From Facklamia lactis (GTDB lineage Bacteria; Bacillota; Bacilli; Lactobacillales; Aerococcaceae), in assembly GCF_015863205.1 (NCBI RefSeq), contig NZ_JACBXQ010000002.1:62001-126000 (forward strand): 64,000 nt of DNA, written 5' to 3'. The translations under genes were made by a program, and so were the position numbers. The notes beneath the pieces are model-generated. The model saw only the letters and a list, made by a program, of their open reading frames with translations. It was not told where the DNA came from and searched no databases. Shown piece after piece: positions 26,463 through 35,333 of this stretch (its first letter is position 1; each line of letters begins with the position of its first letter).

Positions 26463-27536
26463 TTAAATAAATTTTTTATCTACATATTGACTAGTAAAAC
26501 ATGACAATAATCCACCATAAGTTACATCAAATTCAACCATTCCTCCTATCTGATAATCCTCTTTTGCATTAGTAAAATCGATAATCGTATGGTCAGAGGA
26601 ACTCCCAATAATTTGGAGTCGACTGTCTCTTGGTATCATATTCTGGTGACTAATATCTTGTCGTCCTATAGCAAGAATCCCTCTCCGCATTTCACCTTTA
26701 TCTTCGAACACAGGCTTTTCCCCGAAAGCATCTTGACCACTATTTCCAATCGGTAAAGAAGGTTTATCTTTATATTCAATAATTTCAGCTTTTAAAGTAA
26801 AAACATTCTGATACATCTCTGCTATCCTTCTGCCAAAGGCCGTTTCAACACCTAAAACAAAAGCCTCACCAATTCTCAGCAAATTAATACCTTCTGGGAT
26901 TCCTTCTGCTTGATCAAGTAAATATAATGAGCTAGAATTTCCACCTGAAATTAATTTAAGATCATAAGAAAAACGTTTTTTCACTTCTTGTTTATAATCA
27001 ACTAGTTTTTGCAAAGTAACAGGTTCAGGTATAATCGCTCCATAGCAGGTAAGGTTAACCCCTAAACCTACTAACGAAACAGCTTCCATCTTCAATATTT
27101 CTTCTATATATTCCATCAATTGACTTGAGCTAAAGATACCTTCACGAAGATCACCCAGGTCTAGCATCAAAATAATTTGATGCACTTTTCCTAATTCACT
27201 TGCTTTTTGATCTAAGCGTCGAATGGTTTCTATCTCAGAATTTAAACTGATATCTGCAAATCGCACGACCTCCTCCGCTTCACTTAACATCGGAATTCTT
27301 AACAACATTTTTTCTTTTGTTAAATTGTTAGGATATGATTTTAAATTAGTTATTCTTGAATCTGCTAAAAAGGCTATTTCCTCTATTTCATTATAGATAG
27401 ACACCAATTTAGGATGTGCACTAAAAACCTTTGTTACCGCAGCGATCGCAATTCCATTTTTTTGCAATTTTTTTGATAAGTACTCAAGATTATGTCTTAA
27501 TTTCACAGTATCCGTCACGATGCAAGGTTGCACCAT
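26463..27536 (-). CDS. orr: Ornithine racemase
   Basis: PLP enzyme of the alanine racemase N-terminal-domain family converting L-ornithine to D-ornithine, the OraSE substrate. About 357 residues. The PLP lysine is in AAVTKVFSAHP, and later blocks RIGEAFVLGVE and AIGRQDISHQNMIPRD fit the Orr subgroup. The start used is the ATG at 27534–27536, 7 nt after GGGGGG; an ATG eight codons earlier lacks a ribosome site. It is the first enzyme gene of the ornithine set, after two transporter genes. Confidence 0.93.
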   Translation of the reverse strand: MVQPCIVTDTVKLRHNLEYLSKKLQKNGIAIAAVTKVFSAHPKLVSIYNEIEEIAFLADSRITNLKSYPNNLTKEKMLLRIPMLSEAEEVVRFADISLNSEIETIRRLDQKASELGKVHQIILMLDLGDLREGIFSSSQLMEYIEEILKMEAVSLVGLGVNLTCYGAIIPEPVTLQKLVDYKQEVKKRFSYDLKLISGGNSSSLYLLDQAEGIPEGINLLRIGEAFVLGVETAFGRRIAEMYQNVFTLKAEIIEYKDKPSLPIGNSGQDAFGEKPVFEDKGEMRRGILAIGRQDISHQNMIPRDSRLQIIGSSSDHTIIDFTNAKEDYQIGGMVEFDVTYGGLLSCFTSQYVDKKFI

Positions 27537-27583
27537 CTTTTCGCCCCCCTTTAAGCTCATTATAGCGCTTTCATTTTGTGTAA

Positions 27584-28945
27584 CTATTCAGATTCGGAAT
27601 AGTCAGCATTCAATTCCCTTTGATTCTGTCGCTTATGCTTAATCATTTGCAATAAATAATAAACGATGACAGCAATGATAATTCCTACTATAGCGATCAA
27701 CACATTATTTAAAGAATCTGCTAAGATCATCCATAGACTAACGCCTATTGCCAAGATAGGAATAATCATTCCCCCAGGAACACGATATTGATCTTTAACA
27801 CCTGGCAATTTCTTACGTAAAACTAATACAGAGTAACAAGTTGGAATATATTGGAAAAAGTAGAACACCACACTTAAACTTGCTAGCACTTCAAATGAGC
27901 CCGTCAAAGCAAAAAGAGCAGCTACAATTGCCGTTATAATAATTGCAACTTTTGGTGTTCCGTTTTTATCTTTATAAGCAATGATTTCAGGCAAGGCTCC
28001 ACTATCTGCGATTGCTTCCAACATTCGAGGACTATGAGTAGAATCTCCAACATTTAATCCTGCAAGAGAAACAATAGCGGATATCGCAACGAACCAATAA
28101 CCCCAAGGTCCTACAATTTTTGCAAAAGCTTCTTGAATAGGTGCCGATGAATCTAATAAATTCGGTCCTAACATAGAAATAGAAGTAGCAATCAATAAAA
28201 TATAAATACTTGAAGTAATCAGTAAAGATACAATAATAGCAATAGGAACATTTTTCTTAGCATTTCTTATTTCCCCTGCTACTATTGGTAGAGATTCAAA
28301 ACCGACAAAGGCATAAAAGACTGTCATCGCTGTACTGGCCATTGCTTTGGCTACTGAAGAACCTTCTGCTGTTTGAACAAAAGGTGTCCAATTACCTGCT
28401 TGAAATCCTCCACGAATAAAGAAAATTCCAATTACACCAACCAATACCATAGGAACAACTTTCGCAATAGTGACTGTAATTGTAAAAATCTTAACGGTTT
28501 TAATGCCAGCTAGATTAATAAAAGTCAAAAAGATAATGATAAGAACAGCTAATGGGGTTGTAAAAGGTGCTAAAACCGGAAAAGTGACCCCTAAAATTTC
28601 TGACAATCCACTAGCCGAAGCAGACCAAACTACAGTGACTGTAAACCAAGATAAGATTCCTATTACAAATGCTGTCTTCTCTCCAAAGCTGGCCCTGGCA
28701 TATTGATAAGCGCCTCCATTCTTATCAAAATATCCCGCAACTTCAGCAAAACATAAGGCTAATAGAAATACCAGTCCCGTACATAAAGCCATAGCAATAA
28801 TTGAAGCTGGTCCTAAATCAGCATAAATTGTTTTAGGTAATAGTAAGATACCACTTCCAAGGACAACATTTATTCCGTATAATATCGCCCCTCCTAAACC
28901 AAACTTAGCAGCTTCTGAAGGGCTGTAATTCTCTTTTGTTTTCAT
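27584..28945 (-). CDS. APC-family amino acid permease
   Basis: 453-residue, 12-helix amino acid transporter of the APC superfamily. Helix 1 carries the unwound motif VVLGSGILLLPK (about 26–37), and helix 6 the GFESLPIVAGEI segment. It lies 47 nt upstream of orr on the same strand, so ornithine, arginine or product alanine are the likely substrates by context. Specificity cannot be read from sequence. Confidence 0.88.
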   Translation of the reverse strand: MKTKENYSPSEAAKFGLGGAILYGINVVLGSGILLLPKTIYADLGPASIIAMALCTGLVFLLALCFAEVAGYFDKNGGAYQYARASFGEKTAFVIGILSWFTVTVVWSASASGLSEILGVTFPVLAPFTTPLAVLIIIFLTFINLAGIKTVKIFTITVTIAKVVPMVLVGVIGIFFIRGGFQAGNWTPFVQTAEGSSVAKAMASTAMTVFYAFVGFESLPIVAGEIRNAKKNVPIAIIVSLLITSSIYILLIATSISMLGPNLLDSSAPIQEAFAKIVGPWGYWFVAISAIVSLAGLNVGDSTHSPRMLEAIADSGALPEIIAYKDKNGTPKVAIIITAIVAALFALTGSFEVLASLSVVFYFFQYIPTCYSVLVLRKKLPGVKDQYRVPGGMIIPILAIGVSLWMILADSLNNVLIAIVGIIIAVIVYYLLQMIKHKRQNQRELNADYSESE

Positions 28946-28988
28946 TTAATTCTCCTTTAATTTTGATCTAGCAACACACCAACCAATC

Positions 28989-29888
28989 CTACTTTCCCCC
29001 TTTACTTTCTTTTATGAACACTTTATTCTTTCTTGCAAGTGGAACTAATTCAACAATCAAGACACCTCCAATAATCAACATCGCCCCGATTAAAGTTCTG
29101 ATAGTTGGATAGTCCTTTACAATCAAAATTGAAAAAAACATTCCAAAAATCGATTCCAACGACATAATTAAGACTGCCTCAGTTTCAGATGTAAATTGTT
29201 GTGAATAAGTTTGTAGTAAAAAAGCAATCATTGTACAAAATACTGCTAAATAAATGACAGTCATATTTGACTGATGGTTAGAAAAATCGAATGTTTGACC
29301 TTCGATCAAAGCTACTACATTCGCCAAAAATGCTGCCGTAATCATCTGAATCGAATTGATCACCAGCGGATCTTCTTGTTTCGCAAACATATCGGAAAAC
29401 AAAATTTGCCAAGCGAAAAAGAAAGCAGAAATTAACGTCAACAAATCCCCGAGATTAAAAGCAGCTAACCGGCTAGTCATCGACATAACACCAATCCCAA
29501 CTAGGGTTACTATTGCCCCCAAATAATCATAACTTTTAATTTTTCTTTTCATGACTGTAGCCGCTAAAAAAGGAACTAAAATCACATTGAAAGCTGTCAG
29601 AAATGCATTCTTAGTGGGACTAGTATAAAATAAGCCAACCGTTTGAAATATATAAGCCAAATACAAAACAATTCCTAATAAAACACCTTTTTTGATTACT
29701 AAAAAAGGAGCTGATAAAATTTTTGTTCTAAAAATAACTAGTAAACAGAGAGCCGCAATCGAATACCTCAGCGCTAATAGTTGGTATGGAGTAAAGGACT
29801 GCATTGCTAACTCGTTAAAAGCAAAACTTGACCCCCATATCATGGCCATAATTAAGAGGCCGATCCGTCCTTTATTAAGTTCTTTCAT
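28989..29888 (-). CDS. EamA/DMT-family transporter
   Basis: 299-residue, ten-helix drug/metabolite transporter with two EamA repeats. The first starts MAMIWGSSFAFNELAM, and the second is seen at SAFFFAWQILFSDMFA. The ATG at 29886–29888 has GGGGGTG 4 nt upstream; an upstream GTG is less likely. It is the first gene after the regulatory gap carrying two cre-like sites, so it probably heads the ornithine operon. A role in amino-acid efflux is possible but unproven. Confidence 0.87.
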   Translation of the reverse strand: MKELNKGRIGLLIMAMIWGSSFAFNELAMQSFTPYQLLALRYSIAALCLLVIFRTKILSAPFLVIKKGVLLGIVLYLAYIFQTVGLFYTSPTKNAFLTAFNVILVPFLAATVMKRKIKSYDYLGAIVTLVGIGVMSMTSRLAAFNLGDLLTLISAFFFAWQILFSDMFAKQEDPLVINSIQMITAAFLANVVALIEGQTFDFSNHQSNMTVIYLAVFCTMIAFLLQTYSQQFTSETEAVLIMSLESIFGMFFSILIVKDYPTIRTLIGAMLIIGGVLIVELVPLARKNKVFIKESKGGK

Positions 29889-29910
29889 AAAGCACCCCCA
29901 CACCACAAAT

Positions 29911-29924
29911 TGATAACGCTTACA
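29911..29924 (-). promoter_or_regulatory. cre site (CcpA) in the leader of the ornithine operon
   Basis: The complement reads TGTAAGCGTTATCA, matching the 14-nt core of the cre consensus TGNAANCGNWNNCW without mismatch. It sits 22 nt before the transporter ATG, in a position to block elongation. CcpA is encoded in this window. Confidence 0.65.
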
Positions 29925-29994
29925 GATAGTTTATCCGTTTTTACTTAGATTTTTATTCATTCCCTGAATACTTACTATTCTCATTATTAATTAA

Positions 29995-30010
29995 TGTTTA
30001 AACGTTTACA
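29995..30010. promoter_or_regulatory. Second cre-like palindrome over the probable ornithine-operon promoter
   Basis: TGTTTAAACGTTTACA is an imperfect cre. On the complement it overlaps a candidate promoter: TTGTAA (−35), a 17-nt spacer and AATAAT (−10). Together with the site nearer the gene it suggests strong carbon catabolite control. Confidence 0.5.
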
Positions 30011-30104
30011 ATTTCGAATAATCATTTTAGTATGATGTAAAGAGAAGGAATCTTTTTATTCTTTAGTTTCACTAAATATTTAGCATTATGCGTATTTAGG
30101 CATC

Positions 30105-30137
30105 AAAAAAAGACTAGAAAAAATTCTAGTCTTTTTT
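30105..30137. terminator. Bidirectional terminator after the ArcR-like gene
   Basis: Arms AAAAAAGACTAGAA and TTCTAGTCTTTTTT form a 14-bp stem with T runs in both directions, 7 nt after the Crp/Fnr gene stop. It ends the regulator transcript and could also end a plus-strand transcript. Confidence 0.85.
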
Positions 30138-30144
30138 ATTGCTA

Positions 30145-30843
30145 TTATTCAAGCAAATTATCAAAATATTTCCAATCATGAAAAATAATCTTTTGTCTGG
30201 TAAAGGTTATTTTACCAGATAAATTTAATTCTTTGACGACTCTTCCTGCTGTCTCACGAGTTGTTCCAGCTACAATCGCCAATTCCATAATTGTTAAAGG
30301 ATGCGGGATAATCATATAATCTCCCATTCGTTTTCCCATATCATACATCCAAATCGCCAGCGTCTGTATCACTCGAATACTTGCGCTCGAAACAGCTGTC
30401 ATTTGAACGCGCTTTTCTAAGAAGTATTGGATACTTGCTAGATTCTGATACATATACTTTAATTGTTCAGAATTATTAAAGATAATACTCTCTATTATCT
30501 TCTTAGGAATAAAAATAATATCCAAATCAGTTGCAGCAAAAGCATCATAAATATGATGATCTTTAAAGAAGAATTCTCCATATGGAAAAAAGCTTTCCTC
30601 AGCAACATAATCTAAGTATCGATATTCCCCACTTTGATCAGCTCTCTCTAAACGAACTAATCCCTTAAAGAGGAAATAACTATAAATAATTGGATCTTCC
30701 CGAAAGAAAATAATTTGTCCCTTGGGAATATGATGGAATAAAGCTGAAGCCGTTATTTCATTGGCTTCTTCGATCGTTAAACGCGAAAAAAAATCATAAG
30801 TATACAATTGTTCAATGTAACCTTCAATATCACGATTGACCAT
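30145..30843 (-). CDS. arcR: Crp/Fnr-family regulator (ArcR-like)
   Basis: 232 residues: an N-terminal cyclic-nucleotide-like beta-barrel (about 20–120, with SYFLFKGLVRLERAD) and a C-terminal winged helix (IMELAIVAGTTRETAGRVVKEL). No cysteine cluster for an Fe–S site is visible, so it is not a typical Fnr. Family knowledge: ArcR proteins of this type activate arginine deiminase genes in Lactobacillales. The arc genes lie 2.2 kb away and a perfect TGTGA-N6-TCACA site precedes arcA. GGGAG is 5 nt before the ATG. Confidence 0.82.
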   Translation of the reverse strand: MVNRDIEGYIEQLYTYDFFSRLTIEEANEITASALFHHIPKGQIIFFREDPIIYSYFLFKGLVRLERADQSGEYRYLDYVAEESFFPYGEFFFKDHHIYDAFAATDLDIIFIPKKIIESIIFNNSEQLKYMYQNLASIQYFLEKRVQMTAVSSASIRVIQTLAIWMYDMGKRMGDYMIIPHPLTIMELAIVAGTTRETAGRVVKELNLSGKITFTRQKIIFHDWKYFDNLLE

Positions 30844-30926
30844 AAAATCTCCCTTCTATCAAAAATTTACTGAACTGGATCCAATAATTATCTTGTATAG
30901 AAAGGAAACTTAAATAATGCCTATTA

Positions 30927-30989
30927 AGAATTGAAAGATTCCTTCTCTATCACGATAATATTTTTTTCATTATCTCATCTTTCAATTCT
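30927..30989. repeat. Long inverted repeat between argS and the ArcR-like gene
   Basis: AGAATTGAAAGAT (30927–30939) and ATCTTTCAATTCT (30977–30989) are exact complements around a 37-nt loop, which contains a second inverted repeat GATAAT / ATTATC. It lies 32 nt past the argS stop. It may act as an argS terminator or an mRNA-processing structure, though neither strand has a proper T run after the outer stem. Confidence 0.6.
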
Positions 30990-31020
30990 CTTTGCAATTT
31001 AGTATGATTAATAAATAAAT

Positions 31021-32712
31021 TTACATTTTTTCAGGCGCAGCAATTCCTAATAAACTTAAAGCATCTTTTAAAACAATTGTAATAGCTTTAACTAATTGAA
31101 TTCTAGATTCTAACTCTTCATTCTCATCTAAAATTCTAACTTTAGCGTAATATTTATTAGATAACTGCGCTAGAGAAATAGCGTACTTCGCAATTACTGA
31201 AGGCTCAAATTGTTCTGCTGCCCGAATGATAACTTCAGGATATTGTTGTAATAATTTCACAATTTCCCAACTATGTTCATCATTCAAGCGATATGGATGA
31301 TCTGTAGCTACTTCTTTGCCGTATTTTCTTAAAATTGTATTCAAACGAGCATAAGTATATTGAATATACGGACCTGTCTCTCCTTCAAATTGGACAATAT
31401 CATTCAAATTAAAATCAAACGTATTTTGACGGTCTGATTTTAAATCATGGAAGACAACCGCACCAACCCCTACTTGTTTAGCAATTTCATCTTTATTCTC
31501 AATATCTGGATTCTTAGCGGTAATTTGCTTATCCGCTATTTCAATCGCCTCTAATAAAACTTTTTCTAAAAGGACAATTTTACCTTTACGAGTCGATAAT
31601 TTCTTACCGTTTAACGTAATCAAACCGAATGGAATATGGTGCATATCATCTGACCACTCATTCCCTAATTCTTTTAAGACAGCCTTCAACTGTTTAAAAT
31701 GATCGCTTTGCTCATTCCCAACAACATACAAACTTTTGACAAAATCAAAAGTACGCTTACGATAATAGGCAGTGGCTAAATCACGAGTAAGATAAAGTGT
31801 AGCGCCATCAGATTTTTTGATTAAAGCTACTGGTAAATCATATTTACTTAAGTCAACAATTGTCGCTCCCTGCTCAATCTTAGATATTTTCTTCTCCTCT
31901 AATAAATCTAAAATTTCTCCCATCTTATCATTATAGAACGATTCACCTGTATAGTAATCGAAATTAATATTTAAGAGTTGGTAAACGCGTTTAAATTCAT
32001 TAATTGATTCTTCTTTGAACCAATTCCATAGTTCAGTATATTCTGGATCTCCATCTTCCAACTTTTTAAAGGCTTGACGAGCTTGATCATCTAGCTCAGG
32101 GTTCTCTTCAGCTTTCTCGTGAAAATCAACATATAATTTAACTAATTCATTGACTGGATCTGACTTAACAGTCTCTTCATCTCCCCAACCCTTATAAGCA
32201 ACAATCAACTTTCCAAATTGAGTTCCCCAGTCGCCAAGATGATTAATCCGAATTGGTTTATAATTTATCTTTTCTAAGATGAGGGCAATGGATTCTCCAA
32301 GTACTGTTGAACGAAGATGTCCCATCGACATAGGCTTAGCAATATTAGGTGAAGACATATCGATCGGAACATTCCCATTCTTTCCGATATCTGTTCTACC
32401 ATAATCTTGTCCTTTTTCGATAATTTCCGCAATAACATTTTGAGCATGTTCTTCTCTTTTAATAAAGAAATTAATATAAGCTCCTACTACATTGATTTTT
32501 TCAAACAAATTAGAATCAATTTCTGCTGCTACTTTCTCTGCTATTAAATTAGGTGCCATACGATAAATTTTGGCTAAGGTAAATACCGGAAACGCATAGT
32601 CTCCATATTCACTATTACTTGGTTTTTCAATCAATTTATCAATTTCTTCTTTAGATAAATGCTCTGACAATTGGGCATACAAACTCTCTATAATTAAATC
32701 TTTTACTGACAT
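31021..32712 (-). CDS. argS: Arginyl-tRNA synthetase
   Basis: Class I synthetase charging tRNA-Arg. The 563 residues show the HIGH-region block DMSSPNIAKPMSMGHLRST, the INHLGDWGTQFG motif and the anticodon-binding C-terminus ending RIQLVKAITIVLKDALSLLGI. It is preceded by an arginine T-box and lies between carbamate kinase and arcR genes, so supply of charged tRNA is tied to the arginine-catabolic locus. Whether a second argS exists elsewhere is unknown. Confidence 0.96.
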   Translation of the reverse strand: MSVKDLIIESLYAQLSEHLSKEEIDKLIEKPSNSEYGDYAFPVFTLAKIYRMAPNLIAEKVAAEIDSNLFEKINVVGAYINFFIKREEHAQNVIAEIIEKGQDYGRTDIGKNGNVPIDMSSPNIAKPMSMGHLRSTVLGESIALILEKINYKPIRINHLGDWGTQFGKLIVAYKGWGDEETVKSDPVNELVKLYVDFHEKAEENPELDDQARQAFKKLEDGDPEYTELWNWFKEESINEFKRVYQLLNINFDYYTGESFYNDKMGEILDLLEEKKISKIEQGATIVDLSKYDLPVALIKKSDGATLYLTRDLATAYYRKRTFDFVKSLYVVGNEQSDHFKQLKAVLKELGNEWSDDMHHIPFGLITLNGKKLSTRKGKIVLLEKVLLEAIEIADKQITAKNPDIENKDEIAKQVGVGAVVFHDLKSDRQNTFDFNLNDIVQFEGETGPYIQYTYARLNTILRKYGKEVATDHPYRLNDEHSWEIVKLLQQYPEVIIRAAEQFEPSVIAKYAISLAQLSNKYYAKVRILDENEELESRIQLVKAITIVLKDALSLLGIAAPEKM

Positions 32713-32734
32713 GATTTTCTCTCCTTTTTTTCAT

Positions 32735-32990
32735 AAAAAAACAGCCCCTAGAACGATGTTCTAGAGGCGTATTAACATACACGGTACCACTCTAATTCAT
32801 TGCACAATTTTTGTACAATCTCTGCAACGATAACGTGTTGTTGACGTGGTAAACTACTAGTGATTTCATCTACCCAATATAAGAATGCGCTTCAACCATG
32901 GTTGTATCATCGGCTCCCATCATCCCGACTTGCTAAAGACCTTTCCATTGTCTACTCTTTCTCATTTCGTTTAATTATTAATTTTATTCA
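32735..32990 (-). promoter_or_regulatory. T-box riboswitch (arginine) upstream of argS
   Basis: The complement carries the T-box TAGAGTGGTACCGTG (about 32782–32796) and a terminator, arms GCCTCTAGAAC / GTTCTAGGGGC at about 32744–32768, followed by seven T. In stem I the triplet CGC (32887–32889 on the complement, context GAAGCGCATTC) is an arginine codon and the likely specifier. This leader fills the 309-nt gap between argS and arcC. Confidence 0.92.
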
Positions 32991-33021
32991 TTATACCTTG
33001 GAAAAGAAAAGGAATCAAATG

Positions 33022-33963
33022 TTATTTTTCAACAATTGTTCCTGCATTTTCTTCAATCAATGCTTGTAAGTTTTCTAATGAAGTAATAACCGCTTTTCCT
33101 TCTGGACTATTTTCTACAAAGTTTATTACCGCTTCAACTTTAGGTAACATAGAACCAGGCGCGAACTGTTCTTCTTCAATATATTTTTTCAAATCAGAAA
33201 CTTTAACATTTTCTAACTTTTCTTGGTTCGGCTTATTATAATTAACAAACACATAGTCAACACCAGTTAAGACAATAAACATATCTGCTCCCAAATCATT
33301 AGCTAGTTTCTGAGAAGCAAAATCTTTATCAATAACGGCCTCAACTCCTATTAACTTCCCATCTTCTTCAATCACAGGTACACCGCCACCACCAGTAGCC
33401 ACCACAACATGGCCTGCTTCTACTAATGCTGAGATGGAGTCGATTTCCTTAATTGCAACCGGTTTTGGAGAGGCTACTACTTTTCGCCAACCACGTCCTG
33501 CATCTTCCTTAAAGGTTACTTGACTTTCTTCCATTTGCTTTTTAGCTTCTTCTTCCGTATAAAACGGTCCAATTGGTTTTGAAAGATTCTCAAAAGCAGG
33601 ATCAGCTTTATCCACAATCACTTGGCTAACTAAACTAACTACTGACTTATCGATGTTTAATTTAGCCAATTCATTTTGCATCGCGTTTTGTAACCAGTAG
33701 CCAATACTTCCTTCTGTCATTGCTACTAGAGAATCAAGTGGAAATGCTGGGTTTTTCTCTGAATCAGCTGCGATATTCTGTAATAATAAATTCCCAACTT
33801 GAGGTCCATTCCCATGAGTAATAATTAATTCATCACCATTTTGAATTAATTTTACAAGATGTGATGCTGTCTGTTTCAATGCTTCTTTTTGTGCTTCGGC
33901 AGTTGGATCAGAGGATAGAATTGCATTTCCTCCTAATGCTACCACTATTTTACGTTTTGTCAT
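33022..33963 (-). CDS. arcC: Carbamate kinase
   Basis: Transfers the phosphate of carbamoyl phosphate to ADP, the ATP-yielding step of the arginine deiminase pathway. The 313 residues begin KIVVALGGNAIL and contain ITHGNGPQVGNLL, VVATGGGGVPV and the DKDFAS catalytic segment. It is 16 nt downstream of the M20 peptidase gene. Confidence 0.97.
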   Translation of the reverse strand: MTKRKIVVALGGNAILSSDPTAEAQKEALKQTASHLVKLIQNGDELIITHGNGPQVGNLLLQNIAADSEKNPAFPLDSLVAMTEGSIGYWLQNAMQNELAKLNIDKSVVSLVSQVIVDKADPAFENLSKPIGPFYTEEEAKKQMEESQVTFKEDAGRGWRKVVASPKPVAIKEIDSISALVEAGHVVVATGGGGVPVIEEDGKLIGVEAVIDKDFASQKLANDLGADMFIVLTGVDYVFVNYNKPNQEKLENVKVSDLKKYIEEEQFAPGSMLPKVEAVINFVENSPEGKAVITSLENLQALIEENAGTIVEK

Positions 33964-33979
33964 AAATTACTTCCTTTCC

Positions 33980-35317
33980 TTATGATTTCGTTACTAAAGC
34001 CTTTAAGGCATGGGCATATATTTCCATTGTTTCATAGAAATTTACTAGCGGCATCTTTTCATCTACTTGATGCATAGTATCTGCTACACCTTCTTGAAGC
34101 GCTCCAAATGCCACACAATTTTTCATTGTTCTAGCAAAAGTGGCTCCACCTGAAGAAATCGGCTCTGTCATGTCCCCTGTTAAATCACGATATACCCTTA
34201 ATAATGTCGTAATTAATTCAGAATCTAGAGGAACATAAAGTGAGGCCAAATAATCAAACTCTTCATACTTCAATTCCGATCCTTCAAGAGACTGACAGAG
34301 TGTCTTCACTAACTCTTCTTTATCAGCCGTTACTGGAATTCTTAAATCCATTGCTAATTTAGAAGTTTGATTATTCACTTCTAAACTTGCAACATTACAA
34401 GTCAATTTCCCTGAAGGCTCATCCTCAATCAAACCAAAGATATTTTGTCCATGCACATCATTGACAAAATTCTTCTTAACAAAGTCAAGAACTGGATGAT
34501 CAAACCTTTCACTTAAAGCTTCTATTAGATGGACAAGTGCATTATCACCTTGATCTGCATCTTTAGAGTGCACAGATTTCCCATGAACGATCACTTTATT
34601 ACCTTCTTTATCAACTTGGTAATGAGAATTTTCAAGATAGTCATAAACTTGTTCAACATCTTGACCTTCATACTCTGCTTTCGCAGGAACCACGTTCAAT
34701 GCACCTTTATTATTTAACGTAAAATCATTTGATCCAGGTCCCGTAATATGCAACTGAAGTAATCCCTTTTCTGCATATGTTAGCGGAAATGCTGAGTCTG
34801 GCACAATCCCCATTGTCACTGCTTCTTCTTTTTCATTGTATTTATCCATACAACGCCATAAAGTTTCTTCATCCGTTCCAAAGATAAATCTAACTCTCTG
34901 ATTCAATTGATAGCCTTGATCTAACAAAGCCTTTAGGGCATACAAAGCAGCGATACTTGGTCCTTTATCATCTTGGCTCCCCCGCCCATACAGGGCGTCC
35001 TTTTCAACGGTTAATTCAAAGGGTGGATAGCTCCAGTCATTCTCATTTTCAGCTGGAACAACATCTAAATGGCATAATACACCAAATAAATCTTCGCCCT
35101 CACCAATCTCAGCATAACCATAGTATCCATCTGGATCGATAAAAGTTTTCATTCCTAGTGACTCACATGTTGTTATCGCCTGTTCCAACATGTCTTGAAT
35201 GGGTTGTCCAAAAGGGGTATTAGAATCATTCTCATCCAAAACAGATGGAATAGCAATCCAATCTGCTAATGCCTTTATGGCTTCTTCTTGAACTTGGTTT
35301 GTTAAAGTGTAATTCAT
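33980..35317 (-). CDS. M20-family metallodipeptidase (Sapep/PepV-like, ArcT position)
   Basis: 445-residue zinc or manganese dipeptidase. Motifs in order: LFGVLCHLDVVPAE (metal His/Asp), GRGSQDDKGPS (bridging Asp), GTDEETLW (catalytic Glu-Glu) and a C-terminal MHQVDE histidine. Peptidases of this kind are common in streptococcal arginine deiminase operons, where they may release arginine from peptides. It lies between the carrier gene and arcC. Confidence 0.9.
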   Translation of the reverse strand: MNYTLTNQVQEEAIKALADWIAIPSVLDENDSNTPFGQPIQDMLEQAITTCESLGMKTFIDPDGYYGYAEIGEGEDLFGVLCHLDVVPAENENDWSYPPFELTVEKDALYGRGSQDDKGPSIAALYALKALLDQGYQLNQRVRFIFGTDEETLWRCMDKYNEKEEAVTMGIVPDSAFPLTYAEKGLLQLHITGPGSNDFTLNNKGALNVVPAKAEYEGQDVEQVYDYLENSHYQVDKEGNKVIVHGKSVHSKDADQGDNALVHLIEALSERFDHPVLDFVKKNFVNDVHGQNIFGLIEDEPSGKLTCNVASLEVNNQTSKLAMDLRIPVTADKEELVKTLCQSLEGSELKYEEFDYLASLYVPLDSELITTLLRVYRDLTGDMTEPISSGGATFARTMKNCVAFGALQEGVADTMHQVDEKMPLVNFYETMEIYAHALKALVTKS

Positions 35318-35333
35318 GAACTACCTCTACCTC

